From Bacilli bacterium (GTDB taxonomy: Bacteria; Bacillota_I; Bacilli_A; RFN20; CAG-826), in contig JAILKX010000230.1 in assembly GCA_024693415.1 (NCBI GenBank), forward strand, positions 1 through 17,798: 17,798 nucleotides of DNA, given 5' to 3'. Under the pieces are notes generated by a model. That model had not been told where the DNA came from, searched no databases, and worked only from the letters and a program-made list of their open reading frames with translations. Numbering within the stretch: the stretch's first letter is position 1; the number at the start of each line of letters is the position of its first letter. A program made the translations under genes and the position numbers. Shown one piece after another: positions 12,592 to 17,798 of this stretch.

Positions 12592-13928
12592 GACTTATGG
12601 TGCAGCTGTATTTCACGATGTTCTTCACGTTCGCGTCCCAGATGATCGCGTCGCTCATGCTTCTGATTCCGAAGAAGCTTAAATTCCGGAGCCGCCCCTA
12701 TCTTAGGATCCCCGCCTCCCTCATCCTCATCTACGGCACGAGCGTCGGCCTCTTTTTCCTGACCACCAAGGTCATCCCTTGGAGCATCGGGTGGAACATC
12801 GGCATTTACACGATCTTCATCGTCGCGATCTTCCTCGGCTTCTATAACGCCTACGCCTATCGGTTCTGGGATATGTTCCTGATGATCCTCTTTGCCTATA
12901 CGATGCAGCACATCATCTATCACGTCACCGACCTCGTTCTTTTCACTGGGGTCCAGGCCGCGATCGCGAGCTGCTTCGCCGAAGCGGACCTATGGATCGC
13001 CGACGTCATCATGGACATGCTGCAGATCGCGGTTTATGCGCTTGGGTTCACCGCGCTTTACATCTTCGTCTGCAAACCCTACGAAAAGGTCGCGAGGGAC
13101 GTCTTCGCCACCCGCGCCATGATCCCGCTTGCGATTTCGCTCTACTTCATCGTCGTCGTGGCGAACGCCTATGCCTCCAACTACACCCAAGCCCCATGGA
13201 TGCAGCCGCTCAAGATCGTGCTCGACATCACCTTCTCCTGGATCTGCATCACCTATGAGATCGCGATCATCCACGGCTTCCGCTACGGCGCGATGCAGAG
13301 GGAGATGACCGTGGTGACCACTACCTTGAACGCCAAACTCGCCGAGCACATGAAGACCGAGCAGAACATGAGCTTCATCAACATGAAGTGCCACGACCTG
13401 CGCAAGCAGATCCGGGCGATGCGCCAACGCGGGACGACGCCGTCCACCGAGGATTTCGACCTGCTTGAGCAATCCCTGTACTTCTTCGACACCGGCATCA
13501 GGACCGGCAGTCACAACATCGACGTCCTGATCCAGGAGAAGCAGCTCTACTGCCGCTCGCGCGACATCGAGTTCACGAGCCTCATCGACGGGGAAGCGTT
13601 CTCAAAAATGGATTACAGCGATCAATATTTCCTGTTCATGAACATCATCGACAACGCGATCGAGGCGACGGAGAAGCTCTCCGACCCATCGCTTAAGACC
13701 ATCGCCCTCACCGCCGAGAAAGAGAAGGGCGTCATTATCATCGAATGCGTCAATTATTTCGAGGGCGACCGCAAAATCGATGACGAAGGCCACCTGCTCA
13801 CCACCAAGGAAGACCCCAAAAACCACGGCTTCGGCACCCGCTCCATCGAACACATCGTCAACAAATACGGCGGCACCGCATCCTATGGCATCGAAGGCAA
13901 CGTGTTCACCTTGAAAATCGCCATCTGA
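12585..13928 (+). CDS. GHKL sensor histidine kinase (AgrC/LytS-like)
   Basis: 447 residues from GTG 12585, or 443 from ATG 12597; both starts have a GGAG/AAAGGG site in the regulator's last codons. Residues about 5-235 hold six or seven hydrophobic segments, a multi-span sensor like those of peptide-pheromone kinases. A cytoplasmic linker leads to the H box, MKCHDLRKQIRAM, with phosphoacceptor H270 (GTG numbering). The ATPase domain (about 335-447) has the N box FMNIIDNAIEA (N357) and the G box LLTTKEDPKNHGFGTRSI. It is complete and looks active. No AgrB/AgrD-like peptide genes are in the window, so the signal is unknown. The gene is strongly GC-rich with C-ending codons, like the GH3 gene after it. 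Confidence 0.93.
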   Translation: MLRLMVQLYFTMFFTFASQMIASLMLLIPKKLKFRSRPYLRIPASLILIYGTSVGLFFLTTKVIPWSIGWNIGIYTIFIVAIFLGFYNAYAYRFWDMFLMILFAYTMQHIIYHVTDLVLFTGVQAAIASCFAEADLWIADVIMDMLQIAVYALGFTALYIFVCKPYEKVARDVFATRAMIPLAISLYFIVVVANAYASNYTQAPWMQPLKIVLDITFSWICITYEIAIIHGFRYGAMQREMTVVTTTLNAKLAEHMKTEQNMSFINMKCHDLRKQIRAMRQRGTTPSTEDFDLLEQSLYFFDTGIRTGSHNIDVLIQEKQLYCRSRDIEFTSLIDGEAFSKMDYSDQYFLFMNIIDNAIEATEKLSDPSLKTIALTAEKEKGVIIIECVNYFEGDRKIDDEGHLLTTKEDPKNHGFGTRSIEHIVNKYGGTASYGIEGNVFTLKIAI

Positions 13929-13957
13929 CTCATCCGCAAACCATAAGATTAAGCGAG

Positions 13958-13996
13958 AAAACGCAAGCCTGCGCTAAAAGCAAGTTTGCGTTTTTT
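13958..13996 (+). terminator. Terminator after the sensor kinase gene
   Basis: AAAACGCAA (13958-13966) pairs with TTGCGTTTT (13986-13994) and the T run continues to 13996. It separates the regulatory pair from the GH3 gene. In 13997-14120 no convincing -35/-10 pair was found. A TATAGT (14005-14010) and the inverted pair TCGATA/TATCGA (14001-14006, 14038-14043) are the only candidate signals. Confidence 0.75.
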
Positions 13997-14120
13997 CTTG
14001 TCGATATAGTAGGGCAAACAAGTCGCGAACCGGCGAATATCGATCGCTTTGCACCCACACGGAGGGAATGGGCGCAGGCAAAGGATAAAACCGGCCGCGC
14101 AAAACAAAAAAGGAGCAAAT

Positions 14121-17105
14121 ATGACCCCATTCGCAACCTATGCTTGGGAACCCATCCCCGGGTATCCGATCGATTCATTCGATTGGGCATCCGATTGGTA
14201 CGTCGTTCTCATCGCCGTCGGTGTGCTCGCGTTGGTTCTCGGAATCTTCGTGTTCGCCCTCGGCTTCGGAAGGATGTCCAAAGAGGAGAGGGAAGCCTAC
14301 AAGTCAGTCAAGCAGCAGGCCAAGCAGCTCAAGGGCAAGGAGAAGAAAGACTTCATCAACTCCCAGCCCAAAGGCACCAAGACCCTGCTTCGCTGGAGAT
14401 TCGCTTCGTTCTTCTTCTACCCCGTCTTCTCGCTGATCCTCGTCGTCTCGCTCGTAGCGACCCCCTTGCTCAGCACCTACGGATCCACCATCTGGGCCAC
14501 CCTCTTCTACACCGATCAGACCGTCGATAGCCCCTCCGCGGCCCTCGTCGCCGCCGAGGCGACCGAGAACGTCGTCACGATCGAGAAGGAAGGCGCGGTC
14601 CTCATGCGCAACGACAAAGGCCTCCTCCCCCTCAACAAGGAGACCACCCCGAAGATCAACATCTTCGGCGCCAACGCATTCGGCATCTTCTACGGCAACG
14701 GCGGTTCCGGCGAATTCGCCACCGACTACAAGTACGCCAACGGCCGCGAAGTCAAATGCGTGAAGCTCGAGACCGCGATCACCGAAGCCGGCTTCGAGTA
14801 CAACCCCTACCTCCACAACCTCTGCAAGAACTACGCTTCCTCCGGCAACAAGACCCCCTATTCCATCGCCGAAAGCGACTACAACATGCACGCCTCCATC
14901 GCGACCTTCGGCACCACCGGCCGCTACGAGGGCATCAAGCCGAAATGGCTCCCCTATGAGCACGAGCCGAAAGTCGCCGCCTACGAGCAGGCCTATTCGG
15001 AAATCAACGGCAAGAGCCTCATCGATCAGGCGCTCGAATATTCCGACACCGCCCTCTTCTGCATCTCGCGCTACGGCACCGAGCAGTACGACCTCCCCTA
15101 TTCCAGCAAGATGGACGAGCTTAGGCTCACCGGCGAGGAATATGACCTCCTCACCCTCATCACCGATAACTTCGACAAAGTCATCGTCTTGCTGAACACC
15201 CCGGGCCCGATGTACATCAACGACCTCGACGACCTCGGAATCGACACCATCCTCTACGTCGGCCACCCCGGCCTTACCGGAACCCGCGGCATCGCCTCGA
15301 TCCTCTCCGGCGAGACCAACCCCTCCGGCCGCCTCGTCGACACCTGGCCCGTCAACCTCGCCGCGAACCCCGCCAACGAGACCTTTGGGCGCAACACCAC
15401 CCGCTTCTCGGGCGGAAAGGCCTACAACTTCGCGAACTACTACGAAGGCATCTACGTAGGCTATCGCTACTACACCACCCGCGCCGAAACCGACCCCGAA
15501 TTCGTCTATGACGATGAGGTCTACTACTCCTTCGGCCACGGCCTCAGCTACACCACCTTCGACAAGTGGATCGAATCTTCCTCCTACGACAAGGAGACCC
15601 AGAAGATCAGCATCACCTTCCGCGTCGAGAACACCGGCACCCGCGCCGGCAAATACGTCGCCGAGTTCTACTCCAACCCGCCGTATACCGGCAAGATCGA
15701 GAAGGCCTCGCGCAACCTCGTCTCCTACCTGAAGTCCAACGTCCTCGACCCCGAGGAGAACAAGATGGAGCAGTACACCATCAACATGGATCTCCGCGAG
15801 CTCGCGTCCTGGGATTCCACCCGCAACTGCTACGTCGCGGAGAAGGGCGAATATCAGATCATCATGGGCGAGGACTGCTACAAGACCTCCAAGGATAAGG
15901 AAGGCAACGACAACGTCTTCAAGTTCACCCTCGAGGACGACGTCGTGTTCGAAACCTCCTATCAGACCGGGGCCAAGTACTCCGAGCTCTTCGCCGATTT
16001 GAACCGCGGCGCCGGCACCACGCCGAACGTCTACCTCTCCCGCGGCGATTGGGAAGGCACCTTCACCAAGCACGCCGACATCGACACCACCTGGGGCAAC
16101 CCGGAAATCGACAACAACAACCTCCGCACCAAGGTCTATGGCGACAACGAGATCACCGAGGAGGTCAACATCGGCCAGACCCTCGATGAGCCCATCACCA
16201 TCTTCGATATGAAGAACGCCGCCTGGGACGACCCGCGTTGGCCCAACTTCCTGAGCCAGCTCTCCGAGCAGGACATGAAGGACCTCGTCGGCAAAGGCGA
16301 ATTCGGCACCCCGAAGATCGCCTCGATCCAGAAGGAATTCTCGCTTGAAGGCGACGGCCCTGCGAGCTGCCTTAACTCCGGCACCGGCCACCCCTCTGGC
16401 GTCATCCTCGCCTCCACCTGGTGGAATGAAGCGGCCAAGCTCTTCGGCAAATCCTGCGCCAAAGAAGGAACCGCCCGCGGCCTCACCGGCTGGTATGCCC
16501 CTGGCATGAACATCCACCGTTCCCCCTACGCCGGACGCGCCTTCGAATACTATTCCGAAGATCCCCTCATCGCCGGCAACATGGGCGGCTACACCGCTAA
16601 AGGCGCCATGGAAATGGGCGTCTACACCTTCGCGAAGCACCTCGGCCTCAACGAGCAGGAAACCAACCGCGGCGACATCAACGTCTTCGCCTCCGAGCAG
16701 GCCATCCGCGAAATCTACCTCCGTCCGTTCGAAATCTACACCGATCTCGGCGGCGTCGGCATGATGAGCGCCTTCTCCTTCATGGGGACCACCTGGTCCG
16801 GCGCGAGCAAAGCCTTGCTCACCGACCTCCTCCGCACCGAATGGGGCTTCAAGGGCAGCGTCGTCACCGACTACAACAACGCCTCGATGGTCGTCACCGC
16901 TGGCATCCGCGCCGGCAACGACGAATGGCTGATCGATGCGCAGAACATGATCCGCACCGCGTTCACCCAGTCCCCGCACGACATGAGGTACTACTTCTAC
17001 CGCGCCTCCAAGAACATCCTCTATTCCTTGGTCCACTCCAACGCAGCCTGGCAGGATGCCGACTTCGAAGCGATCGGAGTCGAGAACCCGAGGAACGTCG
17101 CCTAA
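14121..17105 (+). CDS. Membrane-anchored GH3 beta-glycosidase with permuted domain order
   Basis: 994 residues from ATG 14121 (AGGAG 5 bases upstream). Two membrane spans (27-49 and 94-117) flank a lysine-rich loop, so the enzyme should face outside. The usual GH3 C-terminal domain comes first (about 140-440: KEGAVLMRNDKGLLPLN, then VGHPGLTGTRGIASILSGE and NPSGRLVDTWPV). Next are the linker SFGHGLSYTTF (from F471) and an FnIII-like domain to about 590. The TIM-barrel domain is last (about 675-985): EGDGPAS with D745, PGMNIHRSPYAGRAFEYYSEDP, KHLGLNEQETNR with K839-H840, and VVTDYNN with presumed nucleophile D917. This permuted order is known from Ruminococcus albus-type beta-glucosidases. The enzyme probably removes glucose-like units from oligosaccharides at the cell surface; substrate specificity cannot be read. 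A lipoprotein gene follows after 27 bases, so the two are likely co-transcribed. Confidence 0.93.
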   Translation: MTPFATYAWEPIPGYPIDSFDWASDWYVVLIAVGVLALVLGIFVFALGFGRMSKEEREAYKSVKQQAKQLKGKEKKDFINSQPKGTKTLLRWRFASFFFYPVFSLILVVSLVATPLLSTYGSTIWATLFYTDQTVDSPSAALVAAEATENVVTIEKEGAVLMRNDKGLLPLNKETTPKINIFGANAFGIFYGNGGSGEFATDYKYANGREVKCVKLETAITEAGFEYNPYLHNLCKNYASSGNKTPYSIAESDYNMHASIATFGTTGRYEGIKPKWLPYEHEPKVAAYEQAYSEINGKSLIDQALEYSDTALFCISRYGTEQYDLPYSSKMDELRLTGEEYDLLTLITDNFDKVIVLLNTPGPMYINDLDDLGIDTILYVGHPGLTGTRGIASILSGETNPSGRLVDTWPVNLAANPANETFGRNTTRFSGGKAYNFANYYEGIYVGYRYYTTRAETDPEFVYDDEVYYSFGHGLSYTTFDKWIESSSYDKETQKISITFRVENTGTRAGKYVAEFYSNPPYTGKIEKASRNLVSYLKSNVLDPEENKMEQYTINMDLRELASWDSTRNCYVAEKGEYQIIMGEDCYKTSKDKEGNDNVFKFTLEDDVVFETSYQTGAKYSELFADLNRGAGTTPNVYLSRGDWEGTFTKHADIDTTWGNPEIDNNNLRTKVYGDNEITEEVNIGQTLDEPITIFDMKNAAWDDPRWPNFLSQLSEQDMKDLVGKGEFGTPKIASIQKEFSLEGDGPASCLNSGTGHPSGVILASTWWNEAAKLFGKSCAKEGTARGLTGWYAPGMNIHRSPYAGRAFEYYSEDPLIAGNMGGYTAKGAMEMGVYTFAKHLGLNEQETNRGDINVFASEQAIREIYLRPFEIYTDLGGVGMMSAFSFMGTTWSGASKALLTDLLRTEWGFKGSVVTDYNNASMVVTAGIRAGNDEWLIDAQNMIRTAFTQSPHDMRYYFYRASKNILYSLVHSNAAWQDADFEAIGVENPRNVA

Positions 17106-17132
17106 TCCATATATAAATAAGGAACAGATACC

Positions 17133-17798
17133 ATGAAAAAATCCTCTATCCTGTTAACCCTCGCCTCCGCGGCGCTCCTTGCCTCCTGCGGCGGCGGAAC
17201 CACCACCTCCTCCTCCACCCCGGCAGCTGGCTCCAGCGACCCCGGCACCACCTCTTCCGTCGTATCCTCGGCCACCGAAGAGAAGATCGTCCTGACCATC
17301 GACAAAGCCACGATCAAGGTCGGCGAGACCGCCAAGGTCACCTCCTCCGTCGAAGGCGTCGCCTTCTCCTCTCGCGACGAATCCGTCGCCTCCGTCGATG
17401 CGACCGGAACCGTCACCGCCCTGAAGCCCGGCACCACCAAGATCCAGGCCCGCAAGGACGGCTACAAGATCGGCAGCGTCGACATCACCGTCGAGAAAGC
17501 CTCGGCCAGAGCCGCCGACTACTACCTCGAATTCGAAGACGCCGAACACTATGACCCGGACGGAGTCTGGGGCTACCCGCAATGGGGCATCGGCCCGGGC
17601 GACACCCCGGTCGAAGAAACCGAATTCGCCCATGGCGGCAAGTCCGTCGGCTGGTTCACCCAGGGCTGCAAAGAGACCATCCACTTCTCTTCCGACAAAG
17701 CCGGAACCGTCGAGATGGACTTCATGATGGCCTATAACGCCGAAATGGCATTGGACGGGGTCCTCAAGATCTCCGTCAACGGCGTCGAACTAAGCCTC
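17133..17798 (+). CDS. Lipoprotein with BIG2 and carbohydrate-binding-like domains, 3'-partial
   Basis: The frame runs open from ATG 17133 (AAGGAA 8 bases upstream) to the window end, 222 codons so far. Residues 1-19 are a lipoprotein signal ending LLASC (C19), followed by a Ser/Thr-rich linker to about 48. A BIG2 immunoglobulin-like domain spans about 50-123 (LTIDKATIKVGETAKV, SVASVDATGTVTALKPGTTKI). From about 128, YYLEFEDAEHY and HGGKSVGWF resemble the start of CBM6/35-type beta-sandwich modules, which bind sugars. The missing 3' part could hold a catalytic domain. It follows the GH3 gene by 27 bases and shares its C-ending codon bias. Inferred role: surface glycan binding that partners the GH3 enzyme. 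Confidence 0.85.
   Translation, partial: MKKSSILLTLASAALLASCGGGTTTSSSTPAAGSSDPGTTSSVVSSATEEKIVLTIDKATIKVGETAKVTSSVEGVAFSSRDESVASVDATGTVTALKPGTTKIQARKDGYKIGSVDITVEKASARAADYYLEFEDAEHYDPDGVWGYPQWGIGPGDTPVEETEFAHGGKSVGWFTQGCKETIHFSSDKAGTVEMDFMMAYNAEMALDGVLKISVNGVELSL

Noticed and set aside
14304..17036. 910-codon open frame on the minus strand opposite the GH3 gene
   Set aside because: It is produced by the strong C-ending codon bias of the GH3 gene. The plus-strand protein has all GH3 motifs; the antisense translation is low-complexity Gly/Val/Glu.

Overview
The window looks like a chromosomal segment of an uncultured, GC-rich, gut- or rumen-type Bacillota, probably related to Bacilli, Erysipelotrichia or Mollicutes. 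This is inferred from gene families and signals: the rpsF-ssb-rpsR operon, strong AGGAGG ribosome sites, sigma70/sigmaA-like promoters, lipoproteins with an (A/L)SSC-type lipobox, a giant BspA-like leucine-rich repeat protein with InlB repeats, a GH3 enzyme in permuted domain order, and an Agr/Lyt-type two-component pair. No rRNA, tRNA or CRISPR array was seen.

Layout. 1-469: 3' part of a membrane protein gene on +. 470-893: no intact gene; it holds a frameshifted small membrane-protein ORF on -, a candidate ~100-nt sRNA with promoter and terminator on +, and a hairpin terminator. 894-1502: AT-rich sugar O-acetyltransferase on -. 1503-2100: no gene; 1640-1983 is a strikingly C-poor, G-rich low-complexity tract, followed by a hairpin. 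2101-3007: a ~295-bp repeat carrying a 60-aa zinc-ribbon gene, then a malY/patB-type aminotransferase cut to its N-terminal third. 2397-2640 shows nothing recognisable. 3096-7472: the BspA-like lipoprotein, with its own promoter and terminator.

7551-9728 is an accessory island: a ~130-nt structured RNA element with terminator, a second and broken copy of the zinc-ribbon repeat, an HTH-acetyltransferase fusion and a KilA-N protein, the last two AT-rich and probably one operon. A second copy of the ~130-nt RNA element sits immediately after rpsR at 9936-10065. The rpsF-ssb-rpsR operon (11095 to 10076, -) has a near-consensus promoter at 11191-11219. 11220-11585 has no gene but forms a GC-rich, multi-helix block closed by a long-range helix, a candidate structured RNA of unknown family.

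11869-17798 (+): a LytTR response regulator with a TTG start, its GHKL sensor kinase, a terminator, a membrane-anchored GH3 glycosidase, and a 3'-truncated lipoprotein with a BIG2 domain and a carbohydrate-binding-like domain. The last two probably form an extracellular glycan-degrading unit. Control by the adjacent two-component pair is inferred from position only.

The less ordinary content is a set of short repeated modules on both sides of the BspA gene: the zinc-ribbon element (2 copies), the RNA-terminator element (2 copies) and a terminator hairpin (2 copies). They border truncated or AT-rich accessory genes.
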